Origin: Brotaphodocola faecis
GTDB lineage: Bacteria; Bacillota; Clostridia; Lachnospirales; Lachnospiraceae
Assembly: GCF_040096075.1 (NCBI RefSeq)
Contig: NZ_JBBMFJ010000002.1
Coordinates: 62,001 to 126,000, forward strand
Direction: 5' to 3'
Length of the DNA: 64,000 bases
In this document: positions 50,219 to 59,443 of the stretch, piece after piece
Numbering within the stretch: position 1 is the stretch's first letter
Layout of the letters: every line of letters starts with the position of its first letter
The notes under the pieces: model-generated
The model's database searches: none
Seen by the model: only the letters and a program-made list of their open reading frames with translations
Told to the model about the DNA's origin: nothing
Position numbers and translations under genes: made by a program

Positions 50219-51502
50219 TTATTTATAATAATCAAATGCAAGGCCGTACATGCGGACGGTATCGCCCTCTTTGATGCCAGCGGCCTCAAGCTCGTCTAAA
50301 ATGCCATTCTCTTTTAAGAATTTCTGGAAGAACTGGAATCCCTTCTCAGACTCCAGGTTCGTGTAGCCCAGCATCTTCTCGATGCGCGGTCCCTCTACCA
50401 CGAATTCACCATCCTCGTTCTGCTCTACCGTGTACGGCAGGTTGCGGTCACCGGCGTACTCGATCTCGAATTCCTTCTCGAAGATGACCGGGTCAAGATT
50501 GACGGTCTTAAGAAGCTCATATACTGCGTATAACAGCTCCTTCACGCCCTTACCGCTGACTGCGGAGATCGGGAATACCTTGATGCCCTCTGGCTCAAAC
50601 TCCTGTTTCAGAATCTCTACCGGATCCTCGTCCTCAGAGTAAACAGCATCAATCTTGTTGGCTGCAATGACCATCGGACGCTTTAACAGCTCCGGATTGT
50701 ATGCTTCCAGCTCTGCGTTGATGGCACGGATATCCGCAATCGGGTCACGTCCTTCGGTACCTGCGGCGTCTACCACATGGACCAGTACGCGGCAGCGCTC
50801 AATATGGCGCAGGAAATCATGGCCAAGGCCGATGCCCTGGGAAGCTCCCTCGATGAGGCCCGGAATATCTGCCATAACAAAGCCTGCTCCGCCGTCTAAG
50901 TCAACCACGCCCAGATGCGGGTTTAAGGTTGTGAAATGATAGTTTGCAATCTTCGGTTTTGCGTTGGAAACGCGGGAAAGAAGGGTGGATTTTCCTACGT
51001 TTGGGAAGCCGACCAGACCAACGTCCGCAATGACCTTTAATTCCAGCTGAACCCAGAGCTCATGGCCCTGCTGACCCGGCTGTGCGTACTTTGGTGCCTG
51101 CATGGTCGGGGTTGCAAAGTTCATATTGCCGAGGCCGCCCTTGCCGCCCCGTAAAATGGTTTCGCGTTTATTTTCACCGGACATATCCGCGATGACCTTG
51201 CCAGTCTCAAAGTCCTTGATGACGGTTCCCTCCGGAACTTTGATCACCAGGTTCTCTGCATTGGCACCGTGGCACCGCTTCTTGCCGCCTTGTTCTCCAT
51301 CTCGTGCTACATATTTCCGAACGTGACGAAAATCTGTTAATGTATTTAAACCCGGATCCACCTCAAAAATGATGTCTCCGCCTTTTCCTCCATCACCGCC
51401 GTCAGGGCCGCCTGCCGGCACAAACAATTCTTTGCGGAAACTTACATGGCCGTCTCCGCCTTTTCCTGATTTGATAAAAATTTTTGCATTATCTGCAAAC
51501 AT
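50219..51502 (-). CDS. obg: GTPase Obg
   Basis: Ribosome-assembly GTPase, 427 aa. The glycine-rich Obg domain (FVPAGGPDGGDGGKGGD) fills residues 1-158. The G domain has GFPNVGKST (G1) near 166, MADIPGLIEGA (G3) near 212 and NKID (G4) near 284. A C-terminal OCT domain (about 345-427) is present. The ATG at 51502 has AGGTGA 6 bases upstream; the frame is open further up in the leader. It follows a strong terminator after rpmA, so it must have its own promoter or depend on readthrough. Confidence 0.95.
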   Translation of the reverse strand: MFADNAKIFIKSGKGGDGHVSFRKELFVPAGGPDGGDGGKGGDIIFEVDPGLNTLTDFRHVRKYVARDGEQGGKKRCHGANAENLVIKVPEGTVIKDFETGKVIADMSGENKRETILRGGKGGLGNMNFATPTMQAPKYAQPGQQGHELWVQLELKVIADVGLVGFPNVGKSTLLSRVSNAKPKIANYHFTTLNPHLGVVDLDGGAGFVMADIPGLIEGASQGIGLGHDFLRHIERCRVLVHVVDAAGTEGRDPIADIRAINAELEAYNPELLKRPMVIAANKIDAVYSEDEDPVEILKQEFEPEGIKVFPISAVSGKGVKELLYAVYELLKTVNLDPVIFEKEFEIEYAGDRNLPYTVEQNEDGEFVVEGPRIEKMLGYTNLESEKGFQFFQKFLKENGILDELEAAGIKEGDTVRMYGLAFDYYK

Positions 51503-51568
51503 GGATTCACCTAAATCCTTTCTGTATATCGGTGAACGCAAAAAAACACGTTCTTTTACGTCTCTGGC

Positions 51569-51605
51569 AAAAAAGGGCTTCATACTAGTTACCAGTATGA
51601 AGCCC
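51569..51605 (-). terminator. Terminator downstream of rpmA
   Basis: Perfect 12-bp stem GGGCTTCATACT/AGTATGAAGCCC with a 7-base loop and six T residues on the - strand. It separates the ribosomal protein genes from obg. Confidence 0.85.
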
Positions 51606-51616
51606 TGTCAGTGTCA

Positions 51617-51907
51617 TTATTCGTTGATTGTTCTCGGGTATACAGAAACCTGCTTTTTGTCTCTGCCCTTTCTCTCAAATCTTACAACGCCGTCTACAGT
51701 AGCGAATAAAGTATCATCGCCGCCGCGTCCTACGTTCAGACCCGGATGGATCTTAGTACCGCGCTGTCTGTAAAGAATGTTACCAGCTAATACGAACTGA
51801 CCATCTGCTCTTTTAGCGCCAAGTCTCTTGGACTCGGAATCTCTACCGTTCTTGGTAGAACCTACACCTTTTTTATGAGCGAATAACTGAAGGTTCATCT
51901 TAAACAT
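51617..51907 (-). CDS. rpmA: 50S ribosomal protein L27
   Basis: A 96-aa large-subunit protein at the peptidyl transferase centre. The mature sequence begins at HKKGVGSTKNGRDSESKRLG after the extension ending LQLFA. This LQLFA-HKKG junction is the cleavage site of protease Prp in Firmicutes, whose gene is next upstream. ILYRQRGTKIHPGLNVGRG is conserved. AGGAGGTG lies 8 bases before the ATG. Confidence 0.97.
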   Translation of the reverse strand: MFKMNLQLFAHKKGVGSTKNGRDSESKRLGAKRADGQFVLAGNILYRQRGTKIHPGLNVGRGGDDTLFATVDGVVRFERKGRDKKQVSVYPRTINE

Positions 51908-51910
51908 CTC

Positions 51911-52249
51911 TTACACCTCCTCAAATCGAATTTTTATATACGGTTCTCCGTATGTTTCCTCAATGTCCTCTAAGCCGAGTACAAGAGAATTCATAAGGAG
52001 TGCTGCTTCCGGACTAATCGTTCCGGTAAACCGGAAACGGAACATCCCGGACTGCTCGTCCTCATCTGCCTCAAACTGGTCTTCCGTGAAGTGTTCCACA
52101 GAGTTTGCCATGTTAAGGGTCAGGGCAGACACAGCTGCACAAACCAGCTCCTGTCCATCCTGATGGTCATCTGCATAACCAGCATGACCCAGAAAAGAAA
52201 TTCCATGATAACGATGGTCGGAATCAACAGATACGGTTACGTTAATCAT
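51911..52249 (-). CDS. prp: Ribosomal-processing cysteine protease Prp
   Basis: A 112-aa protease that removes the N-terminal extension of L27. The catalytic histidine is in FLGHAGYADD near residue 22 and the cysteine in ELVCAAVSALTLNM near 36. It is found only in bacteria with extended L27, consistent with its place between rplU and rpmA with gaps of six and three bases. Confidence 0.95.
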   Translation of the reverse strand: MINVTVSVDSDHRYHGISFLGHAGYADDHQDGQELVCAAVSALTLNMANSVEHFTEDQFEADEDEQSGMFRFRFTGTISPEAALLMNSLVLGLEDIEETYGEPYIKIRFEEV

Positions 52250-52255
52250 GATTAA

Positions 52256-52564
52256 TTAAGCATTGATCTTGTCGATCTTGATCTCGGTAAAGAGCTGTCT
52301 GTGACCATTCTTTTTATGATAGCCAGATTTTCTCTTATACTTGTAAACGATCACCTTTTTTGCTTTTGCCTCTTTAACTACGGTTCCGGTAACAGTTGCA
52401 CCTGCTACAGTCGGGCATCCGATGGATAACTCTCCGTTGTTAACTGCAAGAACCTGGTCAAACGTAACGGTTTCGCCAGCGTCTACACCAAGCTTTTCAA
52501 CCTTAATGATATCGCCTTCTGCTACTTTGTACTGCTTACCACCTGTTGCAATAATCGCGTACAT
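52256..52564 (-). CDS. rplU: 50S ribosomal protein L21
   Basis: A 102-aa large-subunit protein that contacts 23S rRNA. MYAIIATGGKQYKVAEGDI at the start and YKRKSGYHKKNGHRQLFTEI near the end are family signatures. AGGAGGTG precedes the ATG. It is the first gene of the L21-Prp-L27 transcript and has a consensus promoter and a structured L21 leader upstream. Confidence 0.97.
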   Translation of the reverse strand: MYAIIATGGKQYKVAEGDIIKVEKLGVDAGETVTFDQVLAVNNGELSIGCPTVAGATVTGTVVKEAKAKKVIVYKYKRKSGYHKKNGHRQLFTEIKIDKINA

Positions 52565-52652
52565 ATGGCACCTCCTATTATCATTACTCGCCAGTTTCGG
52601 TGTCCGGATCCGATGGACTCGGAACTTTCAAACCTCGCTGTGCGGCACATAC
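52565..52652 (-). promoter_or_regulatory. L21 leader
   Basis: On the - strand, the leader contains GCGAGGTTTGAAA, CCGAGTCCATCGGA and CTGGCGAGTAAT, in the order of the known Firmicute L21 leader. It is expected to bind L21 or another r-protein for autogenous control. Confidence 0.75.
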
Positions 52653-52658
52653 TCATGT

Positions 52659-52687
52659 ATATTAGCATGAAACCATGCGGCTGTCAA
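52659..52687 (-). promoter_or_regulatory. Promoter of rplU-prp-rpmA
   Basis: On the - strand: TTGACA, 17 bases, TAATAT. Confidence 0.9.
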
Positions 52688-52764
52688 TCCTGTATTTCAA
52701 CTTTTTTCAAAGTTTTTTGCCGCGCGGCTGCAGCCCTGAGTATGGGAAACGTACGTGGTGTCTG

Positions 52765-54204
52765 CTACTCTCTCATCCAGGTACGCGGGGCAAACAAAAG
52801 CAGCATCGGGAACAGCTCCAGGCGGCCTGCCAGCATGTCAAACATCAGGATATATTTGTTGAGGGGGCTGAAAATACCGAAGTTGCAGGTCGGCCCGACT
52901 TTGGAAAGTCCCGGACCGATGTTGTTTAAGGTTGCCGCTATAGCCGTAAAATTCGTGGTCAGATCAAAGTTGTCCAGGCTGATGAGCAGCAGGGACACTG
53001 TAAAGATCAGGATATAGGCTACCAGGTACGTATTGATGGAACGCAGCACATTGTGCTCAATGGCCTTTCCTTCATATTTTAGTACCTTGACATTTCGCGG
53101 GTGGATCAGGGAGGAGAGCTCCTTGTTCACAGTTTTCACGGCAATGGCAATACGTGATACCTTAATTCCGCCGCCTGTACTTCCGGCACAGGCACCGATA
53201 AACATCAGGCACACAAGGATTGTCCGGGAAAAGCCGGGCCACAGATCAAAGTCCGTGGTGGAATAACCGGTCGTGGTGATGATGGATCCGACCTGGAATG
53301 CCGCGTGCTTTAATGCAGTCAGGATATCCGGGAACATGCCGCGGATATTCCAGGTGATAAGCAGCGTGCTTACCAGGATGATCCCGAGATATCCTCTCAT
53401 CTCCTCGCAGCGCAGGGCATCCTTCGGCTTGCGGATCAGAAACAGGTAATACACATTAAAATTCACACCGAACAGGATCATAAAAATGGTAAAGATCCAC
53501 TGCTGCAGGGATGTGTAATCGCCGCAGCTGCTGTTGACGATGCCGAAGCCTCCGGTACCTGCGGTACCAAAGCTCATGGCCATGGAATCGAATAACGGCA
53601 TGCCGGTAAACAGCAGCAGAATAATCTGTACGACGGTAATGAACAGATAGATCAGGTACAGAATCTTTGCTGTGGTGCGGACTCGCGGAACCAGCTTGCC
53701 CACAGAAGGCCCCGGGCTTTCCGCTCTCATAATGTGAATGTTGTAGCCTCCGGCCAGCGGAAGTACCGCCAGAATGAAGACCAGCACACCCATGCCGCCA
53801 ATCCAGTGGGTGAAGCTTCGCCACATCAGCATGCAGCGGCTTAAGGCCTCCACATCTGACAGCACACTGGCTCCGGTGGTGGTAAAGCCGGAAATGACTT
53901 CAAACAGTGCGTCCTCCAGAAGCGGAATCTCTCCGCTTAAGAAAAACGGCAGCGCGCCGAAGAAACTTAACACGATCCAGCTAAGCGATACGGCCACGAA
54001 TCCTTCTTTGGCGTAAAATACGGTACTCTTTAACTTTTTATGGGCCAGCAGCCATCCGCTGATGCCGCAAAACAGCGCCACACCCAGAAAATAGAAACCG
54101 CTGGGTTCCTGGTAAATCAGTGCCACTACACAGGGAAGGATCATTAAAATGCCTTCGATCCCGAGAACCCATCCCAGAAAATAAAATACAATTCCAATAT
54201 TCAT
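52765..54204 (-). CDS. trkH: Trk potassium uptake protein TrkH
   Basis: A 479-aa potassium channel subunit. Four MPM pore units can be picked out by their glycine filters: SGFTTTGASVLSD near 105, GTAGTGGFGIVNSS near 220, ITTTGYSTTDF near 315, and AATLNNIGPGLSKVG near 435. CAGSTGGGIKVSRIAIAVK near 340 is also conserved. It follows trkA by 15 bases on the - strand, giving a complete gated system. No obvious Rho-independent terminator follows before the rplU promoter. Confidence 0.93.
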   Translation of the reverse strand: MNIGIVFYFLGWVLGIEGILMILPCVVALIYQEPSGFYFLGVALFCGISGWLLAHKKLKSTVFYAKEGFVAVSLSWIVLSFFGALPFFLSGEIPLLEDALFEVISGFTTTGASVLSDVEALSRCMLMWRSFTHWIGGMGVLVFILAVLPLAGGYNIHIMRAESPGPSVGKLVPRVRTTAKILYLIYLFITVVQIILLLFTGMPLFDSMAMSFGTAGTGGFGIVNSSCGDYTSLQQWIFTIFMILFGVNFNVYYLFLIRKPKDALRCEEMRGYLGIILVSTLLITWNIRGMFPDILTALKHAAFQVGSIITTTGYSTTDFDLWPGFSRTILVCLMFIGACAGSTGGGIKVSRIAIAVKTVNKELSSLIHPRNVKVLKYEGKAIEHNVLRSINTYLVAYILIFTVSLLLISLDNFDLTTNFTAIAATLNNIGPGLSKVGPTCNFGIFSPLNKYILMFDMLAGRLELFPMLLLFAPRTWMRE

Positions 54205-54219
54205 CGTTCACCCATCCCT

Positions 54220-55575
54220 CTACTTTAAGACATCCTTTAAATCCTTCAGTCCGGAATGCGTGGTAACCACGATTACGGTATCTCCCGGTTCGATGGTATC
54301 TTTACCGCGTGGGGTGATAATCTGTCCGCCGCGGTTGATGCAGGCGATCAGCAGGTTATCTTTAAAGGAAAGCTTTTCCAGCGGTATGCCAATGAGCGGC
54401 GCATCTTTTCCAACGCGGAACTCCAGCGCCTCCGCCTTGTTCTGCACGATCTTGTACAGGGTCTCGACATTGCTTCCCATGGAATTCTGCATGGCGCGGA
54501 CATAACGGATGATGCCGTCTGCTGTGATCATCTTCGGATAAATGATGCTGCCGAGATTCATCTGCTGGATGATATTTTCAAAGGCAATACGGTTGATCTT
54601 GGTTACAAGCTTGGCTTTTGATACGCTGGCTGCATAGAGAGACAGCATGATATTTTCTTCATCAAAGCCGGTCAGCGCCGCAAAGGACTCGGTCTGGGTA
54701 ATGCCCTCTTCCATCAGAAGCTGCTGGTCGGAACCATCTCCGTGAATGATCATGGCCTTTGGCAGCAGTTCACTCAGTTCATGGCAGCGGGCCAGATCCT
54801 GCTCGATAATTTTAATTTTGATGCCAGTGTCCTCTAACATTTTGGCCAGATAATAGCTGATCTTTCCACCGCCTACCAGCATAGCAGTCCGGACTGTGGT
54901 GTTGGAAATACCGACCTGCCGGAAAAATTCGGATGCCTGGGACGACGATGCAACAAAGGAAATTTTATCTCCTTTCTGCAGGCGGAAATTACCGCCAGGG
55001 ATGATGACATCCGCACCGCGTTCTACAGCACAGATCAGGATGCTGCAGTGCAGACGCGGTCCCACCTCGTAAACCTGCATGTTGTCCAGCACGGAATTAT
55101 CCGGAATGATAAACTTCATCAGCTCGACACGGCCCTTGGCAAAGGCATCGATCTTGATGACTGACGGGAATTTTAACAGTCTGGCAATCTCCGTGGCTGC
55201 AGCCAGCTCCGGGTTGATGGCCATGGAAAGGTTTAACTCCTCCCGGATATACTGTACCTCGTTGGCGTACTCCGGGTTTCGGATTCGCGCGATAGTATGG
55301 CAGTTACCTGCCTTTTTCGCGATCAGGCAGCAGAGCATATTTAACTCATCGGAGTTGGTGGTGGCAATCAAAAGATCCGTTTCTTTAATACCAGCCTCCA
55401 TCTGCACCTGATAAATTGCGCCATTTCCTTCCACACCCATGACATCGATATTATCCGTAACGGAACGGAGCTTGGAGCCGTCCTTGTCGATGACGGTAAT
55501 ATCGTGTCCCTCATTATTCAGCTGTTCGGTCAGGGTAAGTCCTACCTTGCCGCAGCCCACAATGATAATCTTCAT
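54220..55575 (-). CDS. trkA: Trk potassium transport regulatory subunit TrkA
   Basis: A 451-aa cytoplasmic ring protein that gates TrkH by NAD(H)/nucleotides. Two RCK halves are visible: IIIVGCGKVGLTLTEQL at residues 2-18 and MLVGGGKISYYLAKML near 228 are Rossmann dinucleotide motifs, and TrkA_C regions (TVIVVTTHSGLKDLKDVL at the end) follow each. The ATG at 55575 fits AAGGGGA upstream. Transcribed just before trkH. Confidence 0.93.
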   Translation of the reverse strand: MKIIIVGCGKVGLTLTEQLNNEGHDITVIDKDGSKLRSVTDNIDVMGVEGNGAIYQVQMEAGIKETDLLIATTNSDELNMLCCLIAKKAGNCHTIARIRNPEYANEVQYIREELNLSMAINPELAAATEIARLLKFPSVIKIDAFAKGRVELMKFIIPDNSVLDNMQVYEVGPRLHCSILICAVERGADVIIPGGNFRLQKGDKISFVASSSQASEFFRQVGISNTTVRTAMLVGGGKISYYLAKMLEDTGIKIKIIEQDLARCHELSELLPKAMIIHGDGSDQQLLMEEGITQTESFAALTGFDEENIMLSLYAASVSKAKLVTKINRIAFENIIQQMNLGSIIYPKMITADGIIRYVRAMQNSMGSNVETLYKIVQNKAEALEFRVGKDAPLIGIPLEKLSFKDNLLIACINRGGQIITPRGKDTIEPGDTVIVVTTHSGLKDLKDVLK

Positions 55576-55609
55576 GTTACATCCCCTTTGCTTTCCCATC
55601 GTAATCTTG

Positions 55610-56797
55610 TCACAGATTTTTCTGAACCTGCGCGATCTGTTCCCAGAGAGGTCTTTTTTCTTTCTTGCGTGTCATTTCCACCAGATTCAGCGGTGTCATG
55701 TCAATGACGGTTGTTTTCACCGGATCCGGACGTACCGCCGCCCGTAAGGTATCCATAAGGAGCGTTTTGTCCTCTTCCGTGTCCATATCAATAAAATCCA
55801 CCATAATGATGCCGGACAGATTGCGCAGTCTCAGCTGATGCGCGATTTCCTTTGCGGCCTCAAGATTGATGAGACGGATGGTGTCAGCGAGATTCTTCTT
55901 GCCGGAATACTTTCCGGTGTTGACGTCAATGACCACCATAGCCTCCGTGCACTCTATTATAAGATATCCGCCGGACTTTAGCCATACCCTTTTCTGACAA
56001 GATTGTTCCATCTCGTGATCCAGGGAGTAAAGCTTCGTCAGGCTTAAGAGCTTGTCCTCATAAAAACGCAGCCCGGTGGTCTCGAAAATATCTGAAACTT
56101 CAAAATATTCCTGTAGACGCGCGTAAAGATCCGGCTGGTCAGTCACCACTTCCTCCAGGCTTCCGGACGGGCTGTTTCTCAGGCTCTTAATATAATCCGG
56201 CTCTGCCTCGTGAAGCAGGCTGTAGCAGGTGCGGTATCGGGCGTTGTTCATGACTCGCTCATACTGTTCCAGTAACGCCGAAAGCTCCCGAAGGAGCTTT
56301 GTTTCCTGTCCATATGCGTTTGTGCGGATGATGATGCCGGTATCCTTACCCTCAAGAAGCACCTCGATCTGCGGGCGCATGGCTTCCTTCCACTCCCGGT
56401 CCTCAATCTTGGACGAAAATCCAATGATCCGTTTTCCGGTAGTCAGAACCGCATACTTACCGGAAAAATTCAGGTTTCCAGTAAGAACCGGATCCTTGGT
56501 CTTCACGGCATCCTTTGCCACCTGTACAATGATTTCATCGCCCTCTTTGAGTTTTCCCTCATGGCCGTCGGCAAACAGCGTGACCTTGTTATCCGTGAGG
56601 CTGTAATAGCCGGTGCGGCCTTCTGAGAAATCCACAAAAGCGGAATTTAAGTTTTTGACGATCTTTTTTACTTTTCCAATATAAATATTGCCCAGAATGG
56701 AGGCCGTGTCCACAAGTCCCAGCTCTATGGTTGCTTTCTCTGAAACCAGAGCGGTCAGGACGCGACTGTTCCATCGGGTGACGATCAATTTATTCAA
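55610..56797 (-). CDS. rng: RNase G/E family ribonuclease, short form
   Basis: A 395-aa endoribonuclease of the RNase E/G family. Residues 35-115 are an S1 RNA-binding domain (GNIYIGKVKKIVKNLNSAFV). The metal-binding aspartates are in MVVIDVNTGKY near 300 and GIIMVDFIDMD near 342. The protein stops soon after NLVEMTRKKEKRPLWEQIA and so has no CPxC zinc-link motif found in E. coli enzymes. The preferred start is TTG at 56797, with TTGGAGA upstream; the TTG at 56809 overlaps that site. It overlaps the DUF2344 gene by 8 bases. Confidence 0.88.
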   Translation of the reverse strand: MNKLIVTRWNSRVLTALVSEKATIELGLVDTASILGNIYIGKVKKIVKNLNSAFVDFSEGRTGYYSLTDNKVTLFADGHEGKLKEGDEIIVQVAKDAVKTKDPVLTGNLNFSGKYAVLTTGKRIIGFSSKIEDREWKEAMRPQIEVLLEGKDTGIIIRTNAYGQETKLLRELSALLEQYERVMNNARYRTCYSLLHEAEPDYIKSLRNSPSGSLEEVVTDQPDLYARLQEYFEVSDIFETTGLRFYEDKLLSLTKLYSLDHEMEQSCQKRVWLKSGGYLIIECTEAMVVIDVNTGKYSGKKNLADTIRLINLEAAKEIAHQLRLRNLSGIIMVDFIDMDTEEDKTLLMDTLRAAVRPDPVKTTVIDMTPLNLVEMTRKKEKRPLWEQIAQVQKNL

Positions 56798-57503
56798 TGT
56801 CTTCTCCAAATGAATCCAGGGTTACAAATTCGTGTTCCTCTTCTGTTCCCTTGTCTGCGTATACTTCCAGGCGGGTCACCATCAGGGCAAACTCGCCCAG
56901 AGCCTCACCGCGGCTTTCTGCATAAGCACGAAGGACGGCATCCGGCTTTAAGTTTGCCGCGCTTCCGGTTGCAATCTGTAAAAAGATTACATGATCCGGG
57001 CGGGCTTCCATCTGGTAGATCTGCGGACGGATATTCACCTCGCGCTCTCCCTTTTTGGTCTTTTTTACGATGACGATTTCTTCCTGCTCCAGGAACGTCG
57101 GAATCCCGGCAAAGAATGCGTCCAGGTCAGCCGGTTCGTAGCCTTCCCGGAAGCGGACCTCATAATCGGCTGCAGCTACTAAAGACATGGCGTTTCCGGC
57201 GTCATCCGGAAGTGCTTTATAGGAAAGCGCCTCCATGCCCTCGACCATATTCTCATTGATGCGGCGAAGCATCTCTTTGGAAGAATCGGTGCTCAGCACT
57301 TCAATATCCACATACTCGCCGCGGCTTTCCAGTCCCACGCCCAGCGGTGCCGCAAAGGACATGATCTGATGCGGGCTGAAGCCCTCGCTGTAGCGGATGT
57401 CCACATCGGCCCGGCGCATGACCTTCTGGAAATAACGCATGATATCCAGATGGCCGATGAATTTCATGGTGCCTTCCTTGGCAAATTTAATTCTTATCTT
57501 CAA
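56790..57503 (-). CDS. TIGR03936/DUF2344 radical SAM-associated protein
   Basis: A 237-aa protein that lies beside the TIGR03960 radical SAM gene in many Firmicutes. IKFAKEGTMKFIGHLDIMRY at the start and SEGFSPHQIMSFAAPLGVG near 45-63 are the strongest motifs. There is no cysteine cluster and no membrane segment. The TTG at 57503 is the start, since GGAGGAGGTG ends five bases before it; the frame begins earlier, but the site would be inside the coding part. It overlaps its radical SAM partner by 17 bases. The partnership is known by context only; the reaction is unknown. Confidence 0.87.
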   Translation of the reverse strand: MKIRIKFAKEGTMKFIGHLDIMRYFQKVMRRADVDIRYSEGFSPHQIMSFAAPLGVGLESRGEYVDIEVLSTDSSKEMLRRINENMVEGMEALSYKALPDDAGNAMSLVAAADYEVRFREGYEPADLDAFFAGIPTFLEQEEIVIVKKTKKGEREVNIRPQIYQMEARPDHVIFLQIATGSAANLKPDAVLRAYAESRGEALGEFALMVTRLEVYADKGTEEEHEFVTLDSFGEDIE

Positions 57504-59355
57504 AGCAGACACCTCCTCCAAATTTTCTTGCGCCGCAGCCGGAACACTGCTGGCGGCAGTTCGGAGTTACCTTTTCACCGAGTGCAGTCAGCCACTCGCG
57601 TTTTAAGAACTCCTTAGTCACACCCGCGTCAATGAAATCCCACGGGAAGATCTCATCGAGGCTTCTTTCTCTTACGGTATAGAAATCCGGGTCAACGCCG
57701 CAGGTCTCAAAGGCCTGCATCCAAGTATCGTTGTTGAAATACTCGCCCCAGGAATCAAACATGGCACCGTTCTTGTATACCTCTTCCACGACAGAAGCCA
57801 CCTTGCGGTCACCGCGGGCCAGAACACCCTCCAGCACCGTCAGGTCTGCCTCATGGTAGTTGTATTTTAAGCTCTTGCGATTTAACATTTCCTTGAACTT
57901 ATCTTTTACGATGTAAGCGCGCTCCAGGAACTCTTCCTTGGTACACATCTGTGCCCACTGGAACGGGGTAAATGGCTTCGGCACAAAGAAGGAAGAACTT
58001 GCTACCACCTGCACCTTGCCGTTGCGCTGCTCCTTCGGAATCTCATCGTAGTAAAGCTCTGCTACCTTCTCGGATAACAGGGCAATGCCCTCCATATCCT
58101 CTCTGGTTTCGGTCGGAAGTCCCAGCATAAAGTAGAGCTTTACGCGGTTCCATCCGCCGTGAAAGGCCTCAGCAGCACCCTTTAAGATGATCTCCTCGGT
58201 CAGACCTTTGTTGATGACATCACGCATACGCTGGGTACCAGCCTCCGGCGCAAAGGTCAGGCTACTCTTCTTGATGTCCTGAACCTTGCTCATGACATCA
58301 AGGGAGAAAGCGTCAATTCGCAGGGACGGCAGGGAAATGTTTACGCCCTTGCCCTGGAACTCCTCGATCAGGAAGTTTACGATCTCTTTCAGATGGGTGT
58401 AGTCACTGGAACTTAAGGAGCTTAAGGAAATTTCCTCGTGTCCGGTGCTCTTTAACATCTTATACGCGTGATCCTTTAAAAACTCCAGGCTGCGTTCCCG
58501 GAGCGGACGGTAAATGTTGCCCGCCTGGCAGAAACGGCATCCGCGGATGCAGCCGCGCTGGATCTCCAGCACCACGCGGTCCTGGGTAACCTTTAAATAA
58601 GGAACAACCGGCTTCTCCAGATACGGAACATCGTTCATGTCCATAACCAGTTCCTTGGTAATGGTGGCCGGAATGCCCTCTTTGTTCGGAGTGAAGGAGG
58701 CAATGGTGCCATCCTCCTTGTAAGCCACATCGTAAAACATCGGCACATAGATGCCTGGAAGCTTGGCTGCTGCCTCCAGGAAATCCATTCTGCTGCCGCC
58801 ATTTTTCTTGTTCTCTTTGTAAAGGTCAAAGAGCGCGTCGTACTGGGTCTCGCCTTCGCCGATGTAGAACATATCAAAAAATGTGGCCAGCGGCTCCGGG
58901 TTGTAGGCACACGGGCCTCCGCCAATAACAATCGGGTCTTCCCCGGTACGGTCTGCCGCATGCAGCGGAATGCCGCTTAAATCCAGCACCTGCAGGATGT
59001 TGGTGTAACACATCTCATACTGGATGGTAAAGCCCAGAAAGTCAAAATTCTTCACCGGATCCTGGGATTCCAGCGCAAACAGCGGGATATGCTGCTCCCG
59101 CATCACCTTGTCCAGGTCTGTCCACGGGGAAAACAGGCGCTCACACCAGACATCCTCCCGCTTGTTAAACATCGCGTACAGGATCTGCATGCCCAGGTGG
59201 GACATACCAATTTCGTAAACGTCCGGGAAACAAAAGGCATACCGAATGTCCACAAGGGACGAATCTTTCATGACCACGTTCATTTCATTACCCAGATACC
59301 GAGCAGGCTGCTGCACCGATAAGAGGATCTCATCACTCAATGCTAATTTTCTCAT
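57487..59355 (-). CDS. TIGR03960 family B12-binding/radical SAM protein
   Basis: A 622-aa enzyme with an N-terminal B12-binding-like domain (residues 30-200, DIRYAFCFPDVYEIGMSHLG) and a radical SAM domain with CIRGCRFCQAGNIYRPLRE near 265. SSLSSSDYTHLKEIV and FAPEAGTQRMRDVINKGL are typical. The C-terminal CRQQCSGCGARKFGGG adds a cysteine set that could hold a second cluster. It is followed by its partner DUF2344 and RNase G, the usual order. Substrate unknown; tRNA or rRNA modification is a guess from context. Confidence 0.9.
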   Translation of the reverse strand: MRKLALSDEILLSVQQPARYLGNEMNVVMKDSSLVDIRYAFCFPDVYEIGMSHLGMQILYAMFNKREDVWCERLFSPWTDLDKVMREQHIPLFALESQDPVKNFDFLGFTIQYEMCYTNILQVLDLSGIPLHAADRTGEDPIVIGGGPCAYNPEPLATFFDMFYIGEGETQYDALFDLYKENKKNGGSRMDFLEAAAKLPGIYVPMFYDVAYKEDGTIASFTPNKEGIPATITKELVMDMNDVPYLEKPVVPYLKVTQDRVVLEIQRGCIRGCRFCQAGNIYRPLRERSLEFLKDHAYKMLKSTGHEEISLSSLSSSDYTHLKEIVNFLIEEFQGKGVNISLPSLRIDAFSLDVMSKVQDIKKSSLTFAPEAGTQRMRDVINKGLTEEIILKGAAEAFHGGWNRVKLYFMLGLPTETREDMEGIALLSEKVAELYYDEIPKEQRNGKVQVVASSSFFVPKPFTPFQWAQMCTKEEFLERAYIVKDKFKEMLNRKSLKYNYHEADLTVLEGVLARGDRKVASVVEEVYKNGAMFDSWGEYFNNDTWMQAFETCGVDPDFYTVRERSLDEIFPWDFIDAGVTKEFLKREWLTALGEKVTPNCRQQCSGCGARKFGGGVCFEDKN

Positions 59356-59407
59356 AAAACCTTATTTTACCTACATTTCTCACGTTTTTGTCGATGTGTT
59401 CATCGCT

Positions 59408-59443
59408 GTTTTTTTGGTTCTTTTTTGTTCTTTTTTAGTTCTT
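59408..59443. repeat. Phased A-tract repeats upstream of the TIGR03960 gene
   Basis: On the - strand GAAC-A5/7 units recur about every 10-12 bases three times, which should bend the DNA. Part of the 246-bp AT-rich gap between 59356 and 59601. A TTGACA lies at 59476-59471 (- strand) with a poor -10. Confidence 0.5.
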
